Shown: positions 31,480-42,684 of the stretch, piece after piece
Layout of the letters: each line of letters begins with the position of its first letter
How positions within the stretch are numbered: position 1 is the first letter of the stretch
NCBI GenBank assembly: GCA_030035585.1
Contig: CM057481.1
Span: forward strand, 7,341,128 to 7,405,127
Origin: Dugong dugon
Taxonomy: Eukaryota; Chordata; Mammalia; Sirenia; Dugongidae
Reading direction: 5' to 3'
Length of the DNA stretch: 64,000 nucleotides
Position numbers and translations under genes: made by a program
Notes under the pieces: generated by a model
The model's database searches: none
Seen by the model: only the letters and a program-made list of their open reading frames with translations
What the model was told of the DNA's origin: nothing

Positions 31480-32040
31480 TTGGGGACAGACCCAGTAAGT
31501 GGCCTTTTCATCCCAACGTACTCGGTAAATACCAAATGACGTAAAATAGCAGTTGAATGTCGTTACCTTCACAACTGCACACAGAGAAAGCAGCTCATGA
31601 GCTTGGCCCCTCCTCTGTCTCTGCCCTACGTTGCCAGGCCACAGTCCATTTAGGATTGCTTATTTACTCTATCATATTCTGATGTGTCAGACGGAAACCA
31701 CAGGAGTGACAGCATCCCACCACGTACTCAAGTGGGAATATTTCTCGCCAACTCAAATTATTTATGATCTAACAGCGAAACCGGTCACTCAGCTTGAGGA
31801 TTTGGGTGCTGTAGAGCTGTTTTATTAATTACCCTCGGCACAAAGATGCCTTGTACGTAAACAACGTTTACTGTGATAGTCTGCTCGCCGGCTCGTTAAA
31901 CCCACGTTGTGTCGGGATAGGACCACCATAACTGAAGCAGAGAGGGTCGCGTTGCTTCTGCTTGTCTGTATTAGCACACCTGGCTTGCAGTCAGTTGCAC
32001 ATATTTTGGGTAACGAGTTCACCCTACAATTATTTATTTG
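31480..32040. other. CpG-retaining, repeat-free island; candidate conserved element
   Basis: About two dozen CpGs by hand count in 550 bp, several times the density of the surroundings. No repeat recognised and no convincing frame. It has intact factor-like words: 'gtacgtaaacaacgtttac' (forkhead-like palindromic block), 'tttattaattacc' (homeodomain-like) and 'atgacgtaa' (CRE/AP-1-like). Retained CpGs in A+T-rich DNA suggest constraint or low methylation. Function is inference. Confidence 0.45.
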
Positions 32041-32043
32041 TTG

Positions 32044-32469
32044 TGGTGCCTAATTTTATGTGTGACTTTGGCTAGGCTAGGGTCCCAGCTGTTTGGTCAA
32101 ACACCAGTCTAGACGTTGCTGTGAAGCCATTTACATGTGCTTGACATTTCTAATCAGCCGACTCTATGGCAGATCACCCTTCATGCTGTCAGGCAGCCTC
32201 ATCTAATCGGCTGAAGGTGCTAAAAGGGAAAATCGAGGTTTCCTGAGGGAGACGGAATTCTGCATCAAGACTGCAAGTAAATGTCATGCCATAAATAGTG
32301 TCCAGCCTGCTGCCTGACCGACAGATTTTAGACTTGCCAGTCCCCACAACTGTGGAGCCAATTCCTTAGAATAAGCCTTTCTCTCTCCCTCTCCTTCTCT
32401 TCTCTCTTGCACGCTCTCTGCATATATATCCTATTGCTTCTGTTTGTCTGGAGAAACCTGATCAACGCA
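32044..32469 (+). mobile_element. ERVL-like solitary LTR, diverged
   Basis: Related to the LTR at 3357-3847: 'cctaattttatgtgtgactt', 'tttggtcaaacaccagtcta', 'ggaattctgcatcaagactg' and the end 'tctgtttgtctggagaaacc'. It is older than that copy. No clear TSD is seen. Confidence 0.7.
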
Positions 32470-32849
32470 CTTGCTCGGTTGCAGGTTCTTTTCGAGGCAC
32501 TGGGGACACGAAGGTGGAACAAAAAGAAGCCCCTGCTACGGTGAGGCTTACACTCTAGCTGGGGAGGCAGAACAGAACAAAGTCAGGAAAGGTGTGCGTC
32601 AGAGCTGCATCCTTTCACCGTGCTTATTCGATCTGTATGCTGAGCAAATAATCTAAGAAGCTGGATTATATGAACTAGAACACAGCATCAGGATTGGAGG
32701 AAGACTCATTAACAACCTGCATTATGCAGATGACACAACCGTGCTTGCTGATAGTGAAGTGGACTTGAAGCACTTATTAATGAAGAGCAAAGACTACAGC
32801 CTTCAGTAGGGATTACAACTCAACAAAGAAAACAAAAATCCTCACAATT

Positions 32850-32897
32850 TTCCTATAGGGGTTGCTGTGAGTCAAAATCAACTCAACAGCAATGGAT
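32850..32897 (+). mobile_element. AfroSINE/RTE tail fragment
   Basis: 'taggggttgctgtgagtcaa' and 'caactcaacagcaatggatt' form a lone 3' tail inside the RTE copy, just before a complete AfroSINE. Confidence 0.8.
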
Positions 32898-33062
32898 TTT
32901 TGGAGCCCTGGTGGTACAGTGATTAAGAGCTCGGCTGCTAACCAAAAGGTCAGCAAGTCAAACCCACCAGCTGCTCCTCGGAAATCCCACGGGGCAGTTC
33001 TACTCTATCCTGTAGGGTCGCTGTGAGTTGGAATTGACTCAATAGCGATGGGTTTGGACAAC
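32898..33062 (+). mobile_element. AfroSINE (short form) inserted in RTE
   Basis: 'ggagccctggtggtacagtg', 'gctcggctgctaaccaaaag', 'tagggtcgctgtgagttgga'. It separates the RT domain from the RTE C-terminal part. Confidence 0.96.
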
Positions 33063-34140
33063 AAGCAACATCATGATAAACAGAGAATATTGAAGTTGTC
33101 AGGGATTTCATTTTACTTGCATCCACAATCAACACCCACGGAAGCAGCAGTCAAGAAATCAAACGACGTATTGCGTTGGGCAAATCTGCTGCAAAAGGTC
33201 TTTTTCAAGTGTTGAAAAGCAAAGATGTCACTTTGAGGACTAAGGGGCACCTGACCCAAGCCATGGTATTTTCAATCGCCTCACATGCATGCGAAAGCTG
33301 GACAATGAATAAGGAACACCGAAGAAGAATTGATGTCTTTCAATTATGGTGTTGGTGAAGAATATTGAGTATACCATGGACTACCGGAAGAATGAGCAAG
33401 TCTGTCTTGGGAGAAGTACTGCCAGAATGCTCCTTAGAAGGGAAGATATTGGGACTTCATCTCATGTACTTTGGACATGTTCTCAGGAGGGATCAGTCCC
33501 TGGAGAAGGACATCATGGTTGGTAAAGTGTAGGGTCAGCAAAAAAGAGGAAGACCCTGGATGAGCTCGATCGACACCATCGCTACAATGGGCTCAAACAC
33601 AGCGATTATGAGGACGGCGCAGGACCGGACAGTGTTTTGTTCTGTTGTACGCAGGGTTGCTGTGGGTCAGAACCAACTCAATGGCACCTAACAACAAAAA
33701 CAGACAATAAATATGTATCGGTGCTTTGAAGAAAAATAAAGCAGAGCTAGGAGGATTGAGAAAAGGAAGTGGTGCTATTTTATAGAGGGTGGTCTAGGAC
33801 GGCTTCTCTTGTTGGGTGACGTCAGCAGATACCTGAATGAAGTGAGTGAGTGGTGAAAGTCACGTGGCTATCCGCAGAAAGAATATTCTAGGAAGAACAA
33901 ACAGTAAGAGCAAAGGCCCTGAGGCAGGCACACACTCAATATGTCTGTCTAAGGAACAGCAAGGAGCCCAGTGTGGCTGATGTAGATGAGCAAGACGGGG
34001 GAGACAGTATGAGGTAAGGTGAGAGAGTTAGAAAGAAGGGCGATAGTGTGTGCAACACGATCATATACAGCCTTGCAGACCATAGTAAGGCCTTTGGATA
34101 TTTACTGAAAGAATAAATGAGTGAGCAAATAAATGAATTA

Positions 34141-34950
34141 GTGAATTATTGAATGAATGAATGGAATGGATAAATGCTAGTCCTGTGCCAAGTGTTAGGA
34201 CAGACAGACGTTAGGACAGATACTTAAGTCCTGTGCCATGTGTTGGGACAGATGCTTACAGCCCCAGCACTAATCACAGCAGCCACCATTTAATGACTCC
34301 CTCCAATGTGCCAGGCTCTTGGCTAGGTGTATTACAGACATGATGTAATTTAATCCTCATTACTGTCCCGGTGAGAGAGACGTGAGCCTCTTTTGGAGAT
34401 AGATGAGGACATGGAGGCACAGAGTGGTCAGTGGTGGACTCGGGACACGGCCTGTTCCCCTGTGAATGTGAGACATGTGCTCTGAACAGCTTCAGCTGTC
34501 AGGAACTTTGAGCGGGAGGGTCTGACTCAATGTTAAGAAAGAATTTTCGAGAGTAGTGGTATTTGATATGGACTAGGCCATCTGCAGAAGGAATGAGCTC
34601 TCCATGACGAAATGCATCCAAGTGGACACTGGTTATGGAAGTGTGTTTTAAGAATCAGATCAGACGTAGGCGTGGTGATCTCTGAGACCTCAGCTGAATT
34701 TAAATTCTCTTAGAACCTTGAATTCTTCACTCCAGCCTTTCTCTCTGATCGGTAAGGTGGGAAGAAATACCAGGTAAAATGTCATATTTACAATTTTTAT
34801 GTTCTTTCAAAAGAAACAGTAAGTAATCACAGGTAGATACTGGCATTAAACTGTGTTTGCAACATGTAAATAATAATTGTTGAGTAAATAAAGTTATTAT
34901 TTACATATCCAATATTCAATCTTTTTTTTCTTAAGTTATGAAAATAATTC
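34141..34950. other. Unassigned, with a reverse MIR at about 34265-34460
   Basis: 'ctccaatgtgccaggctctt', 'gtaatttaatcctcattact' and 'aggacatggaggcacagagt' mark the MIR. The following 500 bp are unassigned and become A+T-rich. Confidence 0.6.
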
Positions 34951-35392
34951 TGTATTAATTTCTTAGGGCGGCAGTAACCACCACAAACTAGGTTGCTTAA
35001 GACAACAGACATTTATTCGCTGATAGTTCAGAAGGCCAGAAGTCCAAGGTCAAGGCATCAGCAGGGACAGGGTGCTTCAGAAAGCTCCAGGGCACCGTGT
35101 CTCCTGCCTCTCCCAGCTTCTGCTGGTTACTGGCAATCCCTGGCTTGCAGCCGTATCGCTGCAGTCTGCCCCCATCATTATGTTGCCTCTTCCTTCTGTG
35201 TCTCTGTCTTCAAATGCTCTTCTTAGAAGGATACCAGTCATTGAATTTAGGCCTCATTCTAATCCTGTATAACCTCAGCCTAACTGGACTATGTCTGCAA
35301 AGAACCTGTTTCCAGAGAAGGTCACATTCACAGGTACTGGGGGTTAGGACTTCAAAATATCTTTTTTGGGGGACACAACTCAGCCCACAACA
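34951..35392 (-). mobile_element. MLT1-type MaLR LTR, complete
   Basis: Antisense: 'tgtattaatttcttagggcg', 'accaccacaaactaggttgc', 'gtttccagagaaggtcacat', 'tgggggacacaactcagccc', closing with 'cacaaca'. Confidence 0.88.
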
Positions 35393-36230
35393 AATAAATT
35401 AACCGCTGAATGAATTGAAAGAGTAAAGAGTGTATAAAGAGAAAATTAATAATCTCTCCCTCCCCCCACTTCCCTAATTCCAACCCCTCGAGGTAACCAG
35501 TATCCCCTACTGGAATGCTTTCTTCCATTCCTCCCTCCGCGTACCCATAAACCTATGCAAACACGCACACGTAGCCTAGTGCCAATATGCAGCCACACCC
35601 CTTCTGGATTAGCAGTAAGCGTTAACGTCATTTTAACCACTAGACTTTCCAACGCTCCAGAGGAGGTAGGAAAACTCTTTTTCAGAGGAATATATATACA
35701 TACAAGGTCTGTGGGTACTAACTGAAAGGTTAGGGGTCAAATCCACCCAGTGGTACCGTGGAAGAAAGGCCTGGTGATCTACTTCCTGTAACATTACGTC
35801 CATTGAAAACCCTATGAAGCACAGGTCGGCTTTTAAACACATGGGTCCCCACGAGTCAAAATCGACCCTGTGGCAGCGTGTTTGTTTCTGGTTTGACAGA
35901 TACATACACATATCTTCTTCTCATTTTTTTTTTTTTTTTAAATAATACTCTGAAACATGCTTTTTATTTTTTAACTTAACAGTAAACACGGACACCTTTC
36001 CATAGCAGTAAGTATGTCTGTAGCACATTCTTTTTAATAGCTGCTTAATTGCCCAAGGTATAGAAATACTGATTTATTACTGCACCCCAACCAATGGACA
36101 TTTGGGTTGCTTCTGGTTATTTTATTATTATTGACAATGGTATATTAACAATTCTTGTAAAGGAAACTTATATTCTTATGTCTTGATTTTTGTCAAATAG
36201 GTTTCTAAAAGGAGACTTGCTGGATCAAAG
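35393..36230 (-). mobile_element. L1M/HAL1-type LINE 3' fragment, split by AfroSINE
   Basis: 'gaggtaaccagtatccccta' and 'acccataaacctatgcaaac' before the SINE. 'cggacacctttccatagcag', 'caatggacatttgggttgct' and 'ggagacttgctggatcaaag' after it. This is the usual antisense L1M 3' order. Confidence 0.75.
35690..35895 (+). mobile_element. AfroSINE (long form), head-truncated
   Basis: 'ggtactaactgaaaggttag', 'ggaagaaaggcctggtgatc', 'cacgagtcaaaatcgaccct'. Confidence 0.9.
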
Positions 36231-36688
36231 GCATACCTACTTAAAATTTTAAATATCCTGTAAGATTATTTCCAAGCATGTTTTCACAAGTTGTACCCCT
36301 ATCTGCAAGGTTTGATATTGCCCTGTCTCCCATCATGAAAGACATTGACTGTTTCCTCTGTTTTTAAACTTGTTCCAAATTGTTGGGCAGGAAATGGTAT
36401 ATATATATCTCTCTGTTTAATTTGCTTTTTTGTTTTGCCTTTTCTTCTCCCTGACTACTAGTTGAACATCTTTTTTTAAGTTTATTGGTCACTTACATCT
36501 TGCCTTCTATGAACTGTTTTATTGTGTCATTTTACAATTTTTTTTCTCAAGGGTTGTTGGTCTTTTTTTCTTCCATATTTAAAGAATTCATTATTATTAT
36601 TATTATTAGGCATATTACACATTTGTATGTCTCCTGGTAATTATCCTGGTATTATCTTATTTCATTGATTATGGTATGCTTTTCTATA
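36231..36688. other. A+T-rich, probable L1M continuation
   Basis: 'caagcatgttttcacaagtt' and similar text suggest further decayed antisense L1. There is a (TTA)n run at 36591-36608. No gene. Confidence 0.5.
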
Positions 36689-36883
36689 AACCCATTGTCA
36701 TCCAGTCGATTTTGACTCATAGTGACCCTATAGGACAGAGCAGAACTACCTCACAGCATTTCCAAGGCTGTCAATCTTTATGGAAGCAGACTGACATATC
36801 TTCCTCCTGTGGAGCAGCTGGTAGGTTCGAACTGCTGACCTTTTGGTTAGCAACTGAGTGCTTAACCACTGTGCCACCAGGGT
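36689..36883 (-). mobile_element. AfroSINE, full length
   Basis: 'cattgtcatccagtcgattt', 'ggcctgtca'-equivalent 'caaggctgtcaatctttatg', 'ggttcgaactgctgaccttt', 'accactgtgccaccaggg'. Confidence 0.95.
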
Positions 36884-36989
36884 ATCTTATATTTTGCTGT
36901 AGGTGCTTTTAAGTCACATGTATAAACTGGTTCATGCTTCATGGCTTTGGGGTCACTGCCTGACTTAGAAAGGCTTCACCTGCTCCAAG

Positions 36990-37430
36990 ATTATATAAAT
37001 ATTCCCCTACATTTTATTCTGATATCTTTTAACTTTTTCTAACTGAGTGTAATTCAAGGAACAAAAAATTAACCATTTTAACGTGTGCAATTCATTTTCA
37101 TTTGGTACATTCACAATGTTGTGCAATCATTACCTCTATGTCATTCCAAGATGTTTTCACCGTCCCTGAAGAAACCCTGTGGCCATTAAATGGTCATTCC
37201 CAACTCCTTCTTCCCCAGCCACTGACAACCACTAATCCACTTCCTGTGTCTACAGATTTTACCTATTTTGAATATTTCATATAAACAGACTCATACAATA
37301 TGTGACCTTTTGTGTTTGGCTTCTTTCTCTTAGTACAATGTTCTCAGAGTTCATCCAGACTGGAGTATATATCAGCGTATCATGCCATTCTAGGACTGAA
37401 TAATATTCCACGGTATGGAATAACATTAAA
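36990..37430 (-). mobile_element. L1M 3' fragment
   Basis: 'aattaaccattttaacgtgt', 'ttgtgcaatcattacctcta', 'tcatataaacagactcatac' and 'gactgaataatattccacgg': antisense L1M. Confidence 0.8.
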
Positions 37431-37489
37431 TGTTGATTTTGCTTTGTTTTACAACTGCCATCTATTTTTACATATGGTGTGAGGTAGGG

Positions 37490-38130
37490 GTTCACCTTTA
37501 TAAACTCACAGACATCACAGGGATAATTTCCTTTTATTGTGGATACAAATACCCTGGAGAAAACGAAAATAAATTCTAATTCTCCAAATCCATTTAGATT
37601 TTATCACTCACATGAACCAGAGACCTAAGCACTTTCAACCGTTCCTATAGCAACACTTACCAGAGACGAAGCAAGGTGTGACTCAAGACAACAAATTACC
37701 AGCCTTTACCTAAACAGTCTAAGCAATCACACTGATTCACGGGTCTCCTAATGGTTCCTCTGCCTTCAGCATAAGCGGGTCTGTGCAGTGACATTTATTC
37801 AATCAATGCATTAGCGTTCTACAGCTCCTCTTACAAGACACTTAAAGATACAGCGTTCTATTTCAAACACTTGTGAGCTGGGAGTTCAGATATAGCATTG
37901 GTATTCTGGTTAATTTATTTTCTAAACGTTCATTCCAGAGTGGTTGAAACTTTTGACCTTGATGCTGATTATGATTAGCATAGCGATCACTCTTCTATAA
38001 TTAAAAGGCAGGCGAGAATTTTCTTTGGCTTGTTTATTAATTCTCTTATGAATCTTATAATTTTTTTTTTCCATTTTTTTTCAGCACTGAGGGCAAAGTG
38101 TTCTATGTTAGTCACAAGGGAATGTGGATG
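37490..38130. other. Repeat-free segment
   Basis: No repeat recognised over about 640 bp. Homeodomain-like and HNF-like A+T words ('gattatgattagcatagcga', 'gcttgtttattaattctc') are present. It is a candidate noncoding element; no coding signal. Confidence 0.35.
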
Positions 38131-38327
38131 TAGTTACCCCAGGGACAGAGAACACGACCCTCTCTGTAAAGAATAACCACTGCATTCTGGGTGGTTCCAG
38201 GGGACGTGGTAACCCTGAAAGCACGGTATGCGTGCTGCCCCCTGCTCTCCCCTCTTCTCCCCCTCCCCTGGCCTAGTAATAACACACAGCCACACTGCGC
38301 TTGTGATTAGCCATAAAAAACAAACAA

Positions 38328-38485
38328 GCAAACACCATTTCCGTCAAGTTCACTCTGACTCATAGTGACCCTTATAGGACAGAGTAGTACTGCCCCTAGG
38401 GTCTCCAAGGAGAGGTTGGTGGATTTCAACTGCTGACCTTTTGGTTAGCAGCCAAGCTCTTAACCACTGTACCACCGGGCCTCCG
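38328..38485 (-). mobile_element. AfroSINE (short form)
   Basis: 'ttccgtcaagttcactctga', 'gaactgctgacc'-like 'caactgctgaccttttggtt', 'ccactgtaccaccgggcctc'. Confidence 0.95.
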
Positions 38486-38724
38486 TGATCAGCCATAGGA
38501 GTTACATTTATTTTAGCTATTGATCTTTCGATAGTCTAGCGACAGAGGCCAGGACCCTTTTGCAACAGAAGCAACAGTTAGAAACCATTGCAGAGTGGGA
38601 CTGGCCTTTCTCCAAATTGCTTTGCGTGAATTTTACCCTTCAGGCCCACATTCCAAAGAACACTTGCTCAGCTCCAGGCTTGTGGAGCTGGAGTTAGAGA
38701 TGAGGATGTTTGAGGTTTGACTTA

Positions 38725-38852
38725 CGCAGCTTGGAGGACAGGCCTGGCAAACTGCTTCCAAAAGGTCACAGCATTGAAAACCCTATGCAGTAGTTCTACT
38801 CTGCACACATGGGGTCACCATGAGTTGGAATGGACCCGACAACAACTAACAA
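38725..38852 (+). mobile_element. AfroSINE 3' half
   Basis: 'aggacaggcctggcaaactg', 'gaaaaccctatgcagtagtt', 'tggggtcaccatgagttgga'. The head is missing. Confidence 0.9.
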
Positions 38853-38859
38853 TTAGTTA

Positions 38860-39100
38860 TGGGGCACCACGCATAGGGGGGCACTGTGCTAGGTGCTTCT
38901 CATGCTTCCTCTTATTTAGTCCTCTCAATAGCCACAAATGGATACAGTTATTGTCCCCATTTTTCAGAAAAAGAAACTGTGACCTTGAGGGATAAATAAC
39001 TAGCCCAAGGTCACCCAGCTAGTACGTATGAGAAGTGGTATCTGAGCACAGATGTACCTGGTTGCAAGGCCCCTGCTCTAACCAACGCACTGTTCTTTCT
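38860..39100 (-). mobile_element. MIR SINE, long
   Basis: 'cactgtgctaggtgcttctc', 'ttattgtccccatttttcag', 'agcccaaggtcacccagcta' and 'aaggcccctgctctaaccaa'. Confidence 0.9.
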
Positions 39101-39288
39101 ATCTCCCCAAAGCTTCACCCTGCCACTTACCCCTTCTAGAAGCAAAGCATCATCTGAGGATTGGCCCCGTATAATCATGGTGCAATGATAGCAAGGCAGT
39201 GATACCAAACAAATAGTACTCACTGTGTGCCAGGCTCTCAATCCATGCACTTTTCATATACCTGGTCCACCAATAACACTACGGAGTA

Positions 39289-39746
39289 TGTTATGGGTTG
39301 AACTGTGTCCCACTGAAAGATACGTTCGAGTCCTAACCCACGGTACCTGTGAATTGGAAACAGGGTCTTTGCCTGTGTGACGAGTTAATGTGTGGTTATT
39401 TTGGAGTAGGGTGGGCTCTAACCCAATATGGTGGGTGTACTTATAAGAAGAGGAGATCAGAGACAGAGAGACACACGGGAAAGACGGCTATGTGAAGACG
39501 AAGGCAGGGATGGGAGTGGCGCATCCATAAGCCAAGGAGCGCCAAGGATCACGGGCCATCATCAGAACCTAGGAGAGAAGCATGGAATGGATTCTCGCTC
39601 ACAGATCTCAGGAGGAATCAACACTGCCACCACCCTGATGTTTAACACGTGGCCTCCAGAACTATGAGACAATAAACTTCTGTTGTTTTAAACCACCCAA
39701 TTTGTGGTACTTTGTTACGGCATCCCTAGGGAACTGAGACGAGACA
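39289..39746 (+). mobile_element. MLT1-type MaLR LTR, complete
   Basis: 'tgttatgggttgaactgtgt', 'tcctaacccacggtacctgt', 'gtacttataagaagaggaga', 'tccagaactatgagacaata', 'tttgtggtactttgttacgg'. The 5' and 3' ends are both present. Confidence 0.9.
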
Positions 39747-40609
39747 GATCCTATAACGATTCCTATCTTACATCTGAGGAAACTGAGGCACAGAGAAGTC
39801 TCACAGAAGGAAAGCAGCAGTGCCAGCACTAGAGTCGCAGCTATGTGTGACCTTCCTTGTTGCAGCTGAGAGACAGGGCGGCATCTTGGTCATCCTGGTA
39901 CCCGGGTGATGCTGTGCAGGAGAGGCTCAATGGTCCAACTGCTGAACCGGCTTTGCAGTTCCTCCCAGGCAGATCTGGCCATCTTTCCACGCTACTTCTG
40001 TGCAATTCTTCATCAACCACCTCCGTCAAAATCCTCTTCAAAGCTTCCCTCTCCAGGATAATTATTCTAATAATGTTCTCCATGCTGGAGACTTATTTCT
40101 GTGGCTCCCGCAATATTCAAATGTTCGATCTGCGCTTTTGACTTCTGCTTTGCTCCCGCAATGTTCTGCCTGCTCCCTGCTGCCTGATATGGAATGTTCA
40201 GCTCCTGTGGGAGCAAACTCCCTGTGCCACTGTGCAAACCTCTCTGCAGGATCTAAGACAGATCTCTCCACTGAGTGGAGGAGGGGCAGGAGGAGAGAAG
40301 GAGAGGGGTTCTCAGAGCTGGAAGAGATGACCAACCAGGGCATAGACTGGGGACTCCTCTGGGGGTTAAATGGCCTGCTACAATTTCAAATTAACCTGGG
40401 GACCTTGATTTGGAAAAATTTATGGACTATTAGGAACACACATCAGAAACAATTTATTCAGTTTAGGATTCTCTATTTTATAATAATTCTTTTTGATACA
40501 GTCCCAAAGTGACCTCAGATAAGAGCTAAATAAAATTTGCAGTGTATCTTGCTTTAAAATGGCTGCATACCTAATGCAAATAATAAGGATAATGATACAA
40601 TTAGTAAAA
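39747..40609. other. No gene recognised
   Basis: A 170-codon frame at 40000-40512 has no domain, signal peptide or splice support and a biased, non-repetitive composition. A MIR trace lies at 39770-39840 ('catctgaggaaactgaggca'), and L2-like words ('tcaaaatcctcttcaaagct') near 40025. Confidence 0.5.
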
Positions 40610-40815
40610 CAATTAATATTTATTGGGCACTCACTCTGTAACAGGCACTATTTTATAAAACTTCAGTGTATGACGGTCATGCAGTTAGTTTTTCCCATTT
40701 GCAAACTGGGAAACGGAGGGATTAGGTAAGCGTCCAGATTACCCAGCTATATGAGGAGGAGCCAGGATTTGACCCTGGCCAGCTAGCTGCACAACCCATC
40801 CCCTTAGACTATGTT
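40610..40815 (-). mobile_element. MIR SINE
   Basis: 'tattgggcactcactctgta', 'cccatttgcaaactgggaaa', 'ggagccaggatttgaccctg'. Confidence 0.85.
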
Positions 40816-40879
40816 CCACTATAATTAAGGACCCCAAGAGACAGGTTTCCCTGCCATGATGATGATGATAGTTTTTAAG

Positions 40880-41110
40880 TTATAATAGCTAACATCAGTT
40901 TCTTTACTTTCTGCAGAAACCAGGGGCTTTTACATACGTTATTTCACTTGGTCATTACAACCATGGTTTGAGAACAGTACTATTATTGTCCTGACTTTAA
41001 AGATGTGGAAACAGAAGCTTCGAGCAGTTAAGATAGTTGTCCAAGGTCAAATAGCTGGTGAGTAGCAAGGTCAGCACTTGAACCCAACCCCATCTGGCTT
41101 CAGTCTAGTT
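40880..41110 (-). mobile_element. MIR SINE
   Basis: 'aaagatgtggaaacagaagc', 'gttgtccaaggtcaaatagc', 'gcacttgaacccaaccccat'. A second reverse MIR within 300 bp. Confidence 0.82.
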
Positions 41111-41689
41111 TTTTAAGGATTAAAACAAAGAGAAGAGGTGGTTACCTTTTTTTAGCTAAAAAAATCAAGTGTCTTGTTAAGAATCTAGTTTAATGACTTC
41201 CTGTCCCCTTATTTCGTAAGTTCTAATGTAATTTCATACAAAAGTCAGTGTATAACTGTACCATTGACCTTCAGGGCTTATTCGGCTTTTCATTTGTATT
41301 GAATAACTTCATTGTTTAGAAACCTAGGCATCTTGATTTTATTCGGTTTTCCCACTCGTGGAAGTTTTCTGTCTTCTTCATCCTACTCTTCAACATACTT
41401 TTTGTCCCTGGACCACTTTTGTTTGTCTGTCTCAGCGTTGAATCCCTTCTAGCTTCAACTCCCAAATGATTATTCCTGATCGCTAGCGCCATCTAGCTTC
41501 ACCTCCCAAGCTCCAGATCTCATTTTTACCCATCTGTTGGGCACTCCTGATGTTCCACACCAGAGACCCATCATGCCTGAAATCTGATCCATCAGGACCT
41601 TTCTCCTGATTCCCCGAATTCTGATTATGACATACTCATCCCTAATCACTCAGACCTACAACTCCAGGATCAGCTTTGGTACTTCTTTC
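41111..41689. other. No feature recognised
   Basis: Unassigned A+T-rich then pyrimidine-rich sequence. No repeat or coding signal. Confidence 0.4.
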
Positions 41690-42275
41690 TCCTCCAGAAC
41701 CCAATTCATTCATTCATTCACCTATTTTCTCACTATAAGGGGAGGGATAGAGCAGAAGTAACATTCATTCATTCACTCACTCACTCATCAAATACCACAC
41801 ATCTGCTACTGGACCATGGATACAAGGCCAGACCAGACAAAAAGGAGCAATTAGAGACCTTTGCATGCGAACATGTTACAGAAGGAAGACAATGACAAGC
41901 ACACAAAGTAAAGTACTCCTGGGTTTTCAGAAGAGGAAGCGATCGCTCTTAGCTGAAGAGCAGTTAGAGACCCTAAACGGTCTCCCATTCCTCTCTTTCC
42001 TTTCCCTCCCACAGCCATCACCAGATCACAAGCAGAGATGTAAAGAAAAGTCAGTGTTTCACTCTAAGATCAAGGCTGCTCCCAATGGCTTACAAATTCC
42101 TGCACCATATAGCCTATGTCCGTATAAGGTTTGGACTTTAGTCTATGTTTAACAAGAAGCTTCCAGAGAGTTTTAATCAGGGAAGAGCATCGTTCATCTT
42201 ATTTAGGGCTTTCAAACACTTACTCTGGCTACTGTGCAGGAATGGACTGTAGAGGAGTCACAGTGGAAGCTGGAA
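41690..42275 (+). mobile_element. Ancient mammalian repeat, same family as 33700-34140
   Basis: 'cattcattcattcacctatt', 'gctactggaccatggataca' at the left and 'cttactctggctactgtgca', 'gaatggactgtagaggagtc' at the right follow that family's start and end. The middle is poorly matched. Confidence 0.5.
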
Positions 42276-42292
42276 GGCTAGTTAGCCCCACT

Positions 42293-42477
42293 GCCTATTT
42301 TTATAAATAAAGTTTTATTGAAACACTGCCGTACACATTTGTTTACATAGTAATGGCTGCTTTCAAACTACAATGGCAGAGTTGAGTAGCAGCAACCCAG
42401 ACCGAATGGCCCAACGGACTGCAAAGCCGCAAATATTCACTATTTGGCTCTTTACAGAAAAGTTTGCCAACTCCTGC
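42293..42477 (+). mobile_element. MER5A (hAT-Charlie), left end missing
   Basis: 'ataaataaagttttattgaa', 'ttgtttacatagtaatggct', 'aatggcagagttgagtagca', 'tttacagaaaagtttgccaa', ending 'ctcctg'. Confidence 0.9.
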
Positions 42478-42479
42478 TG

Positions 42480-42655
42480 TAGACACGCTACCTCCTTTCA
42501 GGTCTTAGAACTTGCAAAGCATTTTCCCACCTCAGGAAATAGTACATGCTATTTCATCTGCCTGAAACATTCTTCCCCCAATTTTTACGTTCCATTTTTG
42601 TTGGCCTTCAGGTCTCAGATTAAATGACAGAGAAGGCTTTGGAACTGAAAATAAG
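42480..42655 (+). mobile_element. L2 LINE fragment
   Basis: 'atgctatttcatctgcctga', 'aacattcttcccccaatttt', 'ttggccttcaggtctcagat'. Confidence 0.65.
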
Positions 42656-42684
42656 TACTTATATCCCTCTACTCTGTTTGGGAG

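Larger units (their letters stand above)
32573..33700 (+). pseudogene. RTE (BovB-like) LINE with reverse transcriptase remnant
   Basis: RT part, 32590-32838: GVRQSCILSPCLFDLYAEQI followed by NNLHYADDTTVLAD, with the catalytic Y-A-D-D box at 32723-32734. In-frame stops are TAA at 32654-32656 and TAG at 32807-32809. After AfroSINE sequence the frame goes on with SSSQEIKRRIALGKSAAKGL, then AMVFSIASHACESWT and HRRRIDVFQLWCW (33085-33357), the pattern that follows the RT domain in BovB/RTE. It ends with 'gtcagaaccaactcaatggc' and (CAAA)n. 5'-truncated and dead. Confidence 0.92.
32485..34140 (+). mobile_element. Ancient mammalian repeat split by RTE
   Basis: The left part, 32485-32572 ('gaggcactggggacacgaag', 'cttacactctagctggggag'), continues at about 33700-34140 ('acagacaataaatatgtatc', 'caaaggccctgaggcaggca', 'cagcaaggagcccagtgtgg', 'gcagaccatagtaaggcctt'). 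The same family occurs at 41690-42275 and 53570-53800. I know the sequence order but not the family name. Confidence 0.65.

Noticed and set aside
31480..32040. CpG-island promoter of a gene
   Set aside because: CpG density is raised but the segment is short and not G+C-rich overall, and no exon or transcript start is evident; a conserved element is the better reading.
40000..40512. 170-codon plus-strand frame
   Set aside because: No domain, no homology that I recognise, no splice or promoter context, and an overlapping frame on the other strand. Length alone is not enough in a 64-kb window.
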